From Cymodocea nodosa (Eukaryota > Streptophyta > Magnoliopsida > Alismatales > Cymodoceaceae), in the NCBI GenBank assembly GCA_036874045.1, contig CM072343.1:16202001-16266000 (forward strand): a DNA stretch of 64,000 bases, read 5' to 3'. Below the pieces are notes generated by a model, which saw only the letters and a program-made list of their open reading frames with translations, made no database searches and was not told the DNA's origin. This document shows positions 47,558 to 58,702 of this stretch, one piece after another. The position numbers and the translations under genes were made by a program. Position 1 is the first letter of the stretch. Every line of letters begins with the position of its first letter.

Positions 47558-49330
47558 ATCTCTCCCTTTTTGATAATGATAAAAACATTTACAATAAATT
47601 ACATATATTTCACTCTCTAGAATATTTATATACATAGAAACACTTACTAAATAATAATGTTTAAAAATCATTATAGAAATTATTGAAATTACATAAATGA
47701 TGGTAATTACAAAATAATATGTAAATGTTGTTTCTTAGGTACTACAAATTTGACTAAACCTGTTTGGATCATTCTCCCCATATCTGTATGTTGGAGGTTC
47801 TCTAATTTTAAATTGCTCAAAATTACTATAATATGCACTTGTCAAAACTAAACTCAAATTTGAATTCTCTCTTTATCTTCAACTCTCCTTTATTATTCTT
47901 CTTGTATAAGGGTTGTATGTTCTCCCCCTATCTATAAACTTTCCCCCTTTTTTGTCATATAAAAGGAGGTTAATACACCACTTATTAAGTATAATAAATA
48001 CTACTATTAGCTCTCCCCCTATTTGTATACTCTTCCTTGATTCTCGCTTGTTTGCTGTAGTCTACATTTTCTTTATATTTAATAGTCTAGCAAATAAAAA
48101 GTAAGCTCTCTCTTAACAAAGGCTCCTATTGATTGTATATTAAATTATTCCAATAGCTTCAGTATATAGGAATTTTGGTAGATTAGATGCATTCAATAAA
48201 GTCTTTACCATTTCTTATAATGATCTATTTTTCCTTTCCACTACTCTATTTTATGTTAGAGTCCTTGGACAAGAAAATTCATGCATAATTCTAAATGAAT
48301 TACACAAATTCTCAAATTCAACATTCTTAAACTCTTCTCCATGATTATTTTTAATTTTCTTTATAGTTGATACTTTTTATTTTGTACTCTAATGTAGAAA
48401 TTTTTAAACTCAACATATGTTTCATTTTTATGAGCCAAAAATATTACCCATGTAAATCTAGTGAAGTCATCAACAATTATTAAGGTATATTTTCTTCCTC
48501 CTAAGCTCAAAGTCTATGTTAGACCAAATAAATTCAGATGTAGTAGTGCTAACAATTGTTTGGTAGCAATGCCATTTGCATTCTAATGAGATGATCTTTT
48601 CTGTTTGCCAATTATACATTCACTGCATGCTTTATCCTTCTTAAACTTGAGTTTAGGCACACCTCTAACTAAATCATGTTTGGATGGTTTTCTAAGATTT
48701 CTCATATTAGCATGTTCTAATTTTTTATGTCATAACTAATCATTATCACTAGATGCCACTAAGCATGCATCATTTGCATAAATTTCATTGAGAAAATCTA
48801 ATGCATAAATGAAATTATCTCTAAAGCTAGTAAATTCAATTTCATGCATATTTTGATCAACGATAAAATAATTTTTAGCAGTAAAGAAAACTTTATCATA
48901 TAACCATCCTACACTTGTTAAATTCTGCTTTAAACCATTTACATGCAAGACATTTTCAATTTTAGAATTTTTAGATATAATATTTCCTATTACAATAATT
49001 CTACATTTTTCATTATTACCAAATTTAACACTAAATTTTATTGCATTTACAGAATTTATAAAACTCTTTTTACTAGTCATGTGTTTAGAGTAGCCACTAT
49101 TAATAATATATTTTAAGGTCTACAACTCCTTTTCTTTCTTACAAATCATACTAAAATATAGGTTTTTGATACCAAAATCTTCTTGGATCCAACAAAGTTA
49201 ATTCTTAAAACATTAAATCTATTACATTTTAGGAGCCACATTGATCCAGATCTTCTTTTGATGACAAATATAATGGTACCATCTTTATAATATCAAATAA
49301 CACCACCACAATAAGGAGTTTCTTATGATG
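47558..49330 (-). pseudogene. Ty1-copia pol remnant (protease end, gag-pre-integrase, integrase)
   Basis: On the minus strand from about 49120: IINSGYSKHMTSKK (protease region, with Asn where the family has the active Asp), then NVLHVNGLKQNLTSVGWL (gag-pre-integrase, within 49080-48736), LWHKKLEHANMRNLRK and CSECIIGKQKRSSH (integrase zinc-binding, near 48600-48730), and a degenerate core (IIVDDFTRFTWVIFLAHKNET, abbreviated by stops). Reverse transcriptase and RNase H are missing; the sequence goes from integrase (about 48120) to the polypurine tract at 47573. In copia elements integrase precedes reverse transcriptase, so this is a 3'-deleted pol. Confidence 0.75.
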
Positions 49331-49334
49331 TAGT

Positions 49335-49740
49335 ATTTAGAATGAAAACATGCATAATATTAGTGGTTAATGAATGATTAATGGCATGTTATTTAGCTTA
49401 TTAGATGAGAATTAGGTCATTCTGTTATATTTACATAAACCTGATGCTTAATTGAAGAATATGCATAATATAAAGAAATTAATGTTAATTAAGTATCATT
49501 TCTAAATCATTGAAAAATCTCTCTTATACATATTATTAAATATTATTTGCACTTGTGTAGTATTTATATAGAAATTACTCTATTATATTACTAAACTATA
49601 AGATTGAATGAGTCTGTTGAGTTACTGCATAATTCAATAGAGCTAGTTCATTGAGTTAAGTAGTTAAGACAATGAAGTTAGTTTGTTGAGTTATGTTAAC
49701 TCTACAAACTAATTATTATTTGATCTATGATTCTAAGTAG
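49335..49740 (+). repeat. Old, diverged Athila-type LTR start
   Basis: TATTTAGAATGAAAACATGC and the next 180 bp follow the start of the LTRs at 5890 and 6839 with many substitutions. Inverted-repeat units with GTTGAGTTA follow at about 49615-49705. It is only the 5' part. Confidence 0.65.
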
Positions 49741-50542
49741 GTATAGGAAATACATAGGAAAATCATGTAACATGATTCACGCCAATGATCTCTATCATAG
49801 AATGAAGAAGTAATTACAGTCATTGATATATAGCACAACTAACACTTATTTTATGAAACTCTACTTAAACCCACACACTTTTATTTTCTAATCATTACAT
49901 GCATATCTATTCCTCCTCATTTGTCTAAATTTTCAATGATGCAACAAAGGGTTTAAGTTTTAAAATTTAGAGTTTAAAATGTAAAATTCAATCTCAAAAA
50001 TAATTAATAATGAGTAAAAAGATTTGTCATATATTAGTTTAGATTTAATCTTTATATTAACTAAAATAAGACTATATTATGTGAAATTTTATCTTACAAT
50101 TAATTGATAGTGAGTAGAAAGATTCATTATATATTGGCCTAGATTCAATCTTTATATTAATTGATATAAAACTATTTTTACATAAGGATTAAGGTTTCAA
50201 ATTTAAGATTTAAAATTTGGGGTCTATAACTCAATTATGTTGTATCAAACCTTAAATCTTACTATGTCAATTAGTTTATATTTTAATTTACCAAATAATT
50301 TTAATTTATTCCTAGGATTATAATAAGCATTTAGACCATATAATAAAGAGTTAGCAAATCTAGTTTACATTCTCAACATCATAGCAATCTATAATATATA
50401 TATATGAAGGGATTTTAGTTATTTCAAGGTGCTAGTTTAATAGAAATAACATGAATTTTCAAAGAATATGCACAACCACAAGGTGTAGATGGAGACATTT
50501 GCATTTGATTGAAACAAAGATGTTTGATGAACTCTTGGGGAA
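49741..50542. other. AT-rich spacer with a two-unit tandem repeat
   Basis: Two diverged units of about 105 bp (about 49985-50090 and 50090-50195) share AATTAAT..TGAGTA.AAAGATT and TCTTTATATTAA. No gene seen. Confidence 0.45.
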
Positions 50543-52346
50543 GGGGGGTTTGTGTACATGGGTAACAAGGGGTAATGACATTACATGGTGGGAAATGATG
50601 AAATTTCTCCCATTACCTATGAATAACCATGTTCGTGCATGTAGGAAATAAACTAATTTCATCTCTTCTGATGTCTGTTGTATAAAAGCCACTCAAAATT
50701 TTTTTTCAATCCTCCCCCCTTCAAAATGGTTAGCAATTGATGAATTTTTCACTCGACCTTCACCACTCGTTGCTCACTTGCTCATTGCTCACCTACCCAT
50801 TGTCTAGTCACGAGCATGTTGCTCGCTTGCCTGCTATCTACTCACTTGTCATTCAAGCCCATTGCTGATCTCTCGATCGCAACCTAACTTTCTTGCTCTC
50901 CTAACACTCAACCTTGGCTGCTCGTTGCTTGTCTACCCAACGTTTGGTTGCTTGCTTGCCACCATCTGCTTGCCCACCATTCAAGCCCTAAACCCTTCTC
51001 TCCCAACCATGACCTAACTTTCCCCCTCTCCCGACGCGATAGAAGGCTTCCATTTCAAGGAACAACATGACATTCATGACCCAATAGAAGCTCCTAGAAT
51101 TGTTGATTTCTCTCCTCACCTTCGACTATCTAGGAAAAGCTACCCACAACAAAATCCTCCAAATCCAATAAAGCCCCATCTCTCGTCGATTTCTCTCAGA
51201 TTTCTTTGATAATAGGTGTTTTTTTAATGCTCCCAAATTTCTTTTGATTAGTTTTTTAGATCCTTGGTTGTAGTTTACTGGTAATTTGTGGTTTATTAAT
51301 GATCAATTGTTCTGTTGGTAATTTGAGAATGATTGATATTGTTAAATTTTAAATCTTAAATGATTTTCTTATTTAAGTATTCGTTAAATGACAAAAGAGT
51401 ACTTTAAGTTAACCATTGATGTATATAGTTAGTTGTTTGTGAAATTTTTCTTGTGATCTCAAACTTTTTGTCATTCCAAGCATCCATCAATTGTTTGGCT
51501 TACTTTCACCATGTTGAACTTTATTCTATTCACATACATTTTTACCAATTAGTAACTATGGGATTCTTCCATAACTCAATGAGTAGTTGCTAATAAATTT
51601 CTACCATATGTTTGCACTTTACATATTTTATATTAATTGAAGAGAAAGTGAGAGGAAGCATCTTTGAACATTGTTCTTGTACCATTATGTTTTTACCACC
51701 ATTGTTTTCCTTCCCAATAAGGTAGGCCTCATTTGCCATGCCAAGTGAAGCAACCACTAAAAGGATGATGTCAGTTGCTACAATTTCTGATTGCTAATAA
51801 TAGTCTCCAAGTGATATACTCTTTGTAGGTACACTATTGAAAAGAAGAGAAGAGATCCACACCATGAGGTTGATTCCTCTCTTGATGTTTGGGTTGCCTG
51901 TAATAAGATGTGTTTGCTTCTCTCTTTGTTTAAACAACCATATGTAATCTATGGATATTTATTTCTCATTCAAAACATAGGATTTCATCCATTGCAATAT
52001 AATAGATGGTCAATTGTGTTATTCTCTTTCTTGACTTATCACATTTTATTATACCATGATCCATTATTTTTTCCTTATTGAATAATTTTATTACCTGAGT
52101 AGTGCCATGTACCAAAAATGATAATATAACATTACTTCAGAACATTTTTATTAAATGCACAACTTTTAAGTTAATCATTGATTCCAACTTTTTGTTGTAG
52201 TGTTTCTCTTTATGTAGGTCATTGCAGTTTTTATGCAAGTCATTGATATCTGTTAATATAGTTACTATATGTTTGGTTGTGTTATAAATTTAACTTTGCA
52301 TCTTTGGTTGAATTTTATTTATTTATAAAGTTGTATTTTTACGAAA

Positions 52347-53250
52347 ATGACTTCAAAAAAGAGATAATACATGAATTGGAGCATGAAGTTGGATGAAAGT
52401 TTTTTAGATATTTTAGCAGCAGAAATTAGAGAAGAGAATGCCAAACAACATGATAGGAAGATCAAAACAAATACTTAGAATAAAGTTATTGTTGAGTACA
52501 ACAATAGGACTAGGGCAAATGTAGAAAAAAAACATGTTAAAAGTAGAATGAAGACTTGGAGAACTTTGTATAAAAACTATACAAAGGTTTCCAAGCAAAG
52601 TGGAAGGGGGTAGGACTACATCTATGGCCACATAGATATTCCCAAAGAAATTTGAGATGAATTTGTGTAGGTGAAATATTTTATTTAGTGTTATTCATTT
52701 TCATTGTGATTTTTCATATAATAATTCATTTCTCAACTTTTATTTTTTTCAGCAACATCTAGAATGTCAAGCATGTTGGGTAAAGCCTTATCCAATATAC
52801 AATGATCTGTATATTGTATTTGATGGAAATATGGCAACTGGAGCAAATAGTAAAGTTCCTTAAGATTTTCAAGGCACACAACATGTGACTCCTAAAGAAC
52901 CTATAAACACCTTTCCTACATTTAGTACACAAGTTCCCCAACAACTGTGCAGTGGAAAAAATGAAAATACTATGTCAAGCCCTTATATAGGTGACAACAT
53001 GACTAGAAAGTCAAGGAAAAGAGTCTGACCACATGCTAAATCATCTGAATTAATGGCTACATCAATGCCATAATTGAGTAGGAATTTGCTGAAAATTACT
53101 GATCAAGATGATAAAGACAATAAATTAGAATTGAGGAGAGAAGTTGATGAAGTTATTGCCAAAGTCATAGAAATTGCTAAACTTACAACAAGCAATGGAA
53201 TTGTTAGAAAACCCTATCAAAAGGGCTTTCTTTCTAGGGTTACCTAATAA
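52347..53250 (+). pseudogene. Harbinger ORF1 (Myb/SANT-like DNA-binding protein) remnant
   Basis: The text from ATG 52347 reads like the Myb/SANT-like partner protein of PIF/Harbinger elements: VEYNNRTRANVEKKHVKSRM, then TWRTLYKNYTKVSKQSG, GHIDIPKEI, an intron-like gap around 52672-52752, and CQACWVKPYPIYNDLYIVFDG, with HAKSSELMATS further on. The order matches the copy at 55526-56587. Many stops. In active elements this protein binds the element ends and helps bring in the transposase. Confidence 0.6.
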
Positions 53251-53699
53251 TTAAATGAAAGAGTGGTTACTATATTACATTGAGAGAGGTTGAACTATGA
53301 CTATTGTTTGTTACAATCATGTTTGTTTGAACATTTGACTGTCATGTAATAACTGCTAGTTGAGTTATTATTCAATTAAAATATGACTATTGTTTGTTTG
53401 TGTTCATTATTGTTATTATTCAGTTACAATTCTGACTATTTGAGTTATTGATTTCATTATTCGATTGTGCACTCTACTTTTGATATTTTGTTAATTATAT
53501 TTGTTTGATTGTTGATATATTCCACATTTTTGTTCTTTTACAGGCAGTTATTCTATGCATGGACAACTATTATGAAAGTGAAGAATGACGATTACAAAGG
53601 CGAAGACGATGAAAAGTGCTGAGTACCACAATCATAATAGCATTACGACTAGTTGCACAACATCAATCAAATGTTAGAAATCACCCCACTAAATGAGTA

Positions 53700-54199
53700 T
53701 ATGGTAGAGAAGGAGAACGATATACTAGGACGTTATTAGATTCATCAATACCTCACTAATCATATAACTATCGAAAAATATATTGCATGAGCCAAACTAT
53801 TTTTAGGGAATTTTGTAAGTTACTTAGAAGAGAAAGAGTCATACAAGATAGTTAATGTATAAGTGTGGAAGAGAAATTGACAATTTTTCTTGTTATAGTT
53901 AGAACTAATGATATAGGGTAACTACTAAGCATTTTGAAAGATCTACTTAGACCATTAGCATATATTTCAATGAGGTAAATGTTTAGCAGAATTCGTAACG
54001 ATCTAAATGTTTACCTATATTTTAAGGTAAAATGTGATTTATATTATGATGTTCTTATGTTTCATTCAATGTATTTTGACTTAGTAATTTTTACATGTTA
54101 TTAATATAGAATTACATTGGTGCTATTGACAGTACATATGTCCACACCACAATTTATGGAGAAGAAGTTGCTAGATACATGAATATGAAATGTGAATCA
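53700..54199 (+). pseudogene. PIF/Harbinger transposase remnant
   Basis: Segments match the better kept transposase at 56807-57445: SYNYRKIYCMSQTIFREFCKLL-like text near 53755-53830, VEEKLTIFLVIV near 53865-53900, and IGAIDSTYVHTTIYGEEVA at about 54120-54170, which holds the first catalytic Asp. Stops and shifts are frequent. It ends where the terminus of the next element begins at 54200. Confidence 0.6.
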
Positions 54200-55525
54200 G
54201 GGGAGGTTTGTGCACTCGGAATCTAATGGAATTGAAAATTTTTTCCGTCAGATTCTAAGTGATGAGGAGTTTGTACATTTTGGAATTCAAATTCCTTGGG
54301 AATTTAAATTCCAACAGTGTGTAAAGGTTGGGAAAATGAATTCCCAACCTAAAAGGTTGGAATTCATTTTCTGCCATTTTCCTTGCGCTCGACGGTCGCA
54401 TCGCTTAGGCTCCACTTGCTCTCGCACTCGACAATTGCATTGTGCTCACTCTCGTGCTTGATGGTTGCATCGTATTCGATCTCACACTCAACATTGGCCC
54501 TCGTGCTTAACGCTCGCCCTCGCAATAGTAGGAGAAGCCCTCGCGCTCGATGCTTAGGAGAGAGGGCTCGACGCTTGCTTGCCCTCTCGCTCACCGTTGC
54601 CCTCACTCTTGCACTTGCTCGCCCTCGCTCCTGCCATCGCTCACACCCATAATATCGGTATGAGTTAATATCATGTTCCTTCAGCAGCAATCTCTCACTG
54701 ATGCACAGCATGGAGCTCTGGATGGCCAATTTTTTAACAATAGAACCAAATCACTTTACATAATAACAACTAGATGATGGTATCATCCAACCAAATCCAC
54801 TTTATTTTACTTGATCATCTTGTTTGTTCTTAGCTACTTAATTATTCCATCTTCCTTGTGAATCTTTTATCAAGTAAGACTCCTTCGTGTATGAAAGTAG
54901 GTTGATTTTAAATTTTGAGGTTCTCCTCCTCTTCATAAACAAGATGCATCTCTACTAAGTTCTATTATTTATTTCTATTATCTATGATTGTGGTCCTCTT
55001 AAGCATCTTATTTTATGGGGTATGGGTGACCATTTACAATTTTAGGTAAAACCTGGATGCATCTATTACAGCAAATTCATTTTATTGACAACATGCATTT
55101 TTCTTTGTTCAATTTAAAAATAGCACAAGCTACTCATTGGTTCTTAATGATTGGTGTAGTTTATTAATCTTGTTAACAAGTTATTTGTTTAGGAGTGTAC
55201 AAAACAGGTTCTACCCTATTTGTTTGTTTACATTCGAACATTGTGTTTCTTTTTCTTAAGCAACAACAAAAGAGACAACAACATTTTGTTCCAATTTGAG
55301 ATCAAGTAAATGAGATTTTAGGATCCATGGAAGGGAGTGAGAAGGAGAGGAACCTGTCGTCCCCGGTAGAAACAGGGAGCTTCATGTTCTTGTTATTTAT
55401 GCTTTTCCTATAAATGTGTCATAACTCGTACACTTAGAAATTTGTAAACATCTATTTGTTACATTTCTTCATATGTTGATATTATGGTGCATTTTATATT
55501 ATGTTGATATATGCATTCCTAGGAA

Positions 55526-56587
55526 ATGGAAAATAAGAAAGGTAGTGGAAGATCTTATTTTAGTTGGAGTGTTAAAGCAGATGAGATGAAATTAAGAAGG
55601 GTGTGTGATGCTATTAAGGAGGGTAATGGTAAAACTCCTAATGGAAATATACGAGTTGATACTTGGCTAAAAGTAATCGACGATTACAATAAAGAAACAA
55701 GAGATAACATCCAAAAGAAAAATATTGATAATTGAATGAAAACATGATGACAAATGTATAAGATTTATACCAAGATTGGTGCACAAAGTGGTTAAGGATG
55801 GAACTACATTCATGGACATACTAATATTGCAAAAGAAGTTTGGGATAAATTTGTTATGGTTAGTTGAATTTTTTCAAATTTAAATTTAACATTTGATTAG
55901 CTTATAATTTGTACTAATATTTTTTTTTCCTAATAGATTCATTTAGAGTATGCATAGTACAAGGGTAAAGCATGTCCCATATATGAACAACTTCAAATAA
56001 TATTCAAAGGAAATCTTGTAACAGGCTCGACTAAAATGAGTACAACAAATCTAAGAGCAGTTGTGAACTTGAATGAAGATACAAACAACTTTGATAATGT
56101 ACTTCTTACACAAAATGCTATGGAATTTGAAGCTGAAACTCAAGCTCCTTCTCCTAGTTTGAATGATGTAGACTCATGCAGGAAAGGAAAGCATCCACGT
56201 CCACATGCTAAATCACAACAACTTATGGCAACTACAATGAACAATGTTGGTGTATCACTTATGAATTATTTTAGTGAGGATATAGAAGAAAATACGAGGA
56301 AAATGGCATACATAAAGCGCGCAATACAACTACAAGAGAACATGATATCGATTTAAAAGGAAAAGATGACATTTACACAACGTATTGAAGAAAGAAAATT
56401 AACATACATGGAGAGAAAGATGGAATTGTTAGAGAAAAAAGATCATGAAGAAGATGATGTTCTCACTATTTTACTTTCACTTACAGATCTTACAGAAGAA
56501 GAGAAATACAAAGCAATGCAATTACTAGAGATAGAATCAAAGAAGAATCAATTTAGTTGTCTACCACTGAACATGAGAACTTCATGA
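55526..56587 (+). pseudogene. Harbinger ORF1: Myb/SANT-like protein, broken
   Basis: The first part (55526-55735) has SYFSWSVKADEMKLRRVCDA and DTWLKVIDDYNKETRDN, a Myb/SANT-like DNA-binding fold typical of ORF1. After stops the frame goes on with GHTNIAKEVWDKFVM, a GTTAGT donor at 55859, an acceptor TAATAG at about 55932-55937, then CPIYEQLQIIFKGN and 56036-56587. A stop at 56354-56356 splits the last part; the C-terminus is Glu/Lys-rich and helical (LSLTDLTEEEKYKAMQLLEI). It is upstream of, and on the same strand as, the transposase, as in two-gene Harbinger elements. Confidence 0.7.
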
Positions 56588-56806
56588 TTGAAGTTTAATT
56601 TGAAATGATGTGTTTTTTTCATTTAAAAATTTAACTTTTGTTGAACATATTTGAATTTATTGAACTTGTGTTATCCTTTAAATGTTATGTAACATGGTGT
56701 AAACATTTTGTTAATGTATGCATTGTTTTGCATTGTATGCTATTATTATGTTTTCTTTATTAAATCATAATTGGTATGATAGGTACAAATGTAGGGACTA
56801 GAATTT

Positions 56807-57445
56807 ATGAAGACGTCTATGTCCATTATTAATGAAGATGAAGAACGAAAGAAGAAAAAAAGAAAAGTTATATTGAGAACATGGCAATTTCTATGCGGAA
56901 TTACTATAAATGGGATTCAAACATCCACCACTCGCATATACAACACAGAAGGAGCGGAATATGTACAAAGATTATTAGATCCATCATCATCATATCAAGT
57001 ATACAATTGTAGGAAAATTTATCGAATGAGTCAAAATATTTTTTCACAATTTTGTAGATTATTAAGAAATATGAAAGTAATATCAGATAGTAGAAATATG
57101 AGTGTAGAGGAGAAACTTACTATTTTTTTAGTGACAGTTGGACAAAATCAAAGGTATGGAGTAACCAGAGAGCGTTTTCATCTCTCAGCATGGACTGTCA
57201 ATACATATTTCAATGAAATGATAAATGCTATATTAAAATTAGGTGATACACTTCTAGCTAAACATGAAGTTGCTACACATAATCGAATTCAAAATGATAA
57301 TGTTTATCCATATTTCAAGGTACACACTTCAATCTTTATTGAAAATTTGATATTTGATGTTATTCATTTATATATTAATTAAATTTATTTTTGATATGAA
57401 TAGGATTGTATAGGTGCTATTGATGGTATACACATTAATATCTAA
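56807..57445 (+). pseudogene. PIF/Harbinger transposase, N-terminal part
   Basis: An open frame of 171 codons (56807-57319) has a Lys-rich start (ERKKKKRKV), CRKIYRMSQNIFSQFCRLL, VEEKLTIFLVTVGQNQRYG and HLSAWTVNTYFNEMINAIL, the usual N-terminal half of these transposases. A donor at 57320 and an acceptor TAG at 57401-57403 join PYFK to DCIGAIDGIHINI, with the first catalytic Asp; then a stop and unrelated sequence. The second Asp and the Glu are missing, so it is inactive. Confidence 0.75.
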
Positions 57446-58702
57446 TCTCACTTCTTTTATTTTATTGTTTCAAACTTGTTGAACATTATAACGTGAGGAA
57501 TATGGTGTTCTTACTGTTGGTTTTATAATATCAAGTGGTCTTAGACCTAAACTTAAACATTTTACACGACCTAGTTGTTCCAAGATGCCGTGTCTACTTA
57601 CAATCTGATCTCGTTGGCTAACCTCTTTTGATTATTTTTGTCTCATCTTCTAAATTTTCTCCTAGATGAATGTATAACATCAACTCCTATTTGATTTTTT
57701 TTCTTCTATTTGTTTGTACCACATGAGAAATAATATACCTTATAAAACATGAGTCATAATAAAAAAAATTATATATGTAAAAATTGACATGAGAAATAAT
57801 ATGCACTTTCGTAGTCATCCACAAGTCTTGCAATACTTTAATTTAGATCCTATGCAATGTCTTGAAACTAATCGAGAATGATTTTTCATTTTTTTTTACT
57901 TTTACACTATATAAAAAAGTCACTGGAAAGCAGATATAAAAGACAATCACGAAACATTAAAAATAGATTTAGACATTATAAGGGGAAATCTTATTTTTTC
58001 ATCTTTCGTTAGTAGATTCTTAGAATAGAGTACCTTAAAATCTTCAGAATGCCAATAATTTTTAAAATTTTCCCATTACTCAGGGATGACATGATTGTCT
58101 ATGGGTAGATCAAGACATTATCCACTAACCGTGTATTATTAATGTAATCAATATTTCCATATTTTTCAATCATTATAAATTGATTTTAGAATCTAACTTC
58201 TAATAACTAGCAAATACCTGTTGAATCTGAAATTTCTCCTAAAAGACAAACAAATTAACAAAATCATTATTTAATTGAATAATGTACTTGTATTTTCTGC
58301 AAGACATCTTCCTTATTTGATGTAGACATATGATGTCAATTAGTAATCTTAATAGGGAAGAGCTCTTCTCTCTACACTATCACTCTACAATACTATGATA
58401 GTGTCCTCACTTCTTCTTCTTCGATTGGTTGCCAATATTATTAAATTATATAACAATACATTTTTCTGGCCTCATCTTCTCAACAGTAGAAAGTAGAGTT
58501 AGCTCTCTTCTTCTCTTTTCTTGCGAGCTGTATGCATTTCTTCATTTTCTTGGTGATCTTGCGGTATATGAGATGGACTCCCTTCATCTAGTGTTGGTAT
58601 TTCTTGTGTATGCGACGGTCCCGCTTCATCTCATCTTTGTATCTATCGATGGACCTGCATTTCATGATTTCTTAATTGAGAAAGTCATTTTTTAAGATTC
58701 TA
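57446..58702. other. AT-rich spacer
   Basis: No gene supported. An 88-codon open frame at 58429-58695 is of higher GC but has no similarity that I recognise; the opposite strand has a hydrophilic frame (DEAGPSHTQEIPTLDEGS) of equal uncertainty, perhaps an extension of the 3-kb repeat. Confidence 0.4.

Larger units (their letters stand above)
50543..54199 (+). mobile_element. PIF/Harbinger-like element, decayed (first of two in series)
   Basis: The left terminus is inferred from GGGGGGTTTGTGTACATGGG at 50543, which resembles sequences at 54200 and 62695. A low-complexity CTCGC/TTGCTCAC tract follows at about 50750-51030. A Myb/SANT-like ORF remnant (52347-53250) and a transposase remnant (53700-54199) come next. 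The element is cut at 54200 by the terminus of the next one. Both ends still need confirmation. Confidence 0.55.
54200..57445 (+). mobile_element. PIF/Harbinger-like element (second), 3'-truncated
   Basis: Starts GGGGAGGTTTGTGCACTCGG, similar to 50543 and 62695. It contains short palindromes (54280-54375, GGAATTCAAATTCC and GGGAATTTAAATTCC), a CTCGC-rich tract (54385-54650), a Myb/SANT-like ORF and a transposase whose DDE domain is cut after the first Asp at about 57445. It seems to have inserted into the transposase of the element to its left. Confidence 0.6.

Noticed and set aside
54192..54729. Open frames on both strands, up to 121 codons
   Set aside because: Low-complexity translation of the CTCGC-rich leader of the Harbinger element.
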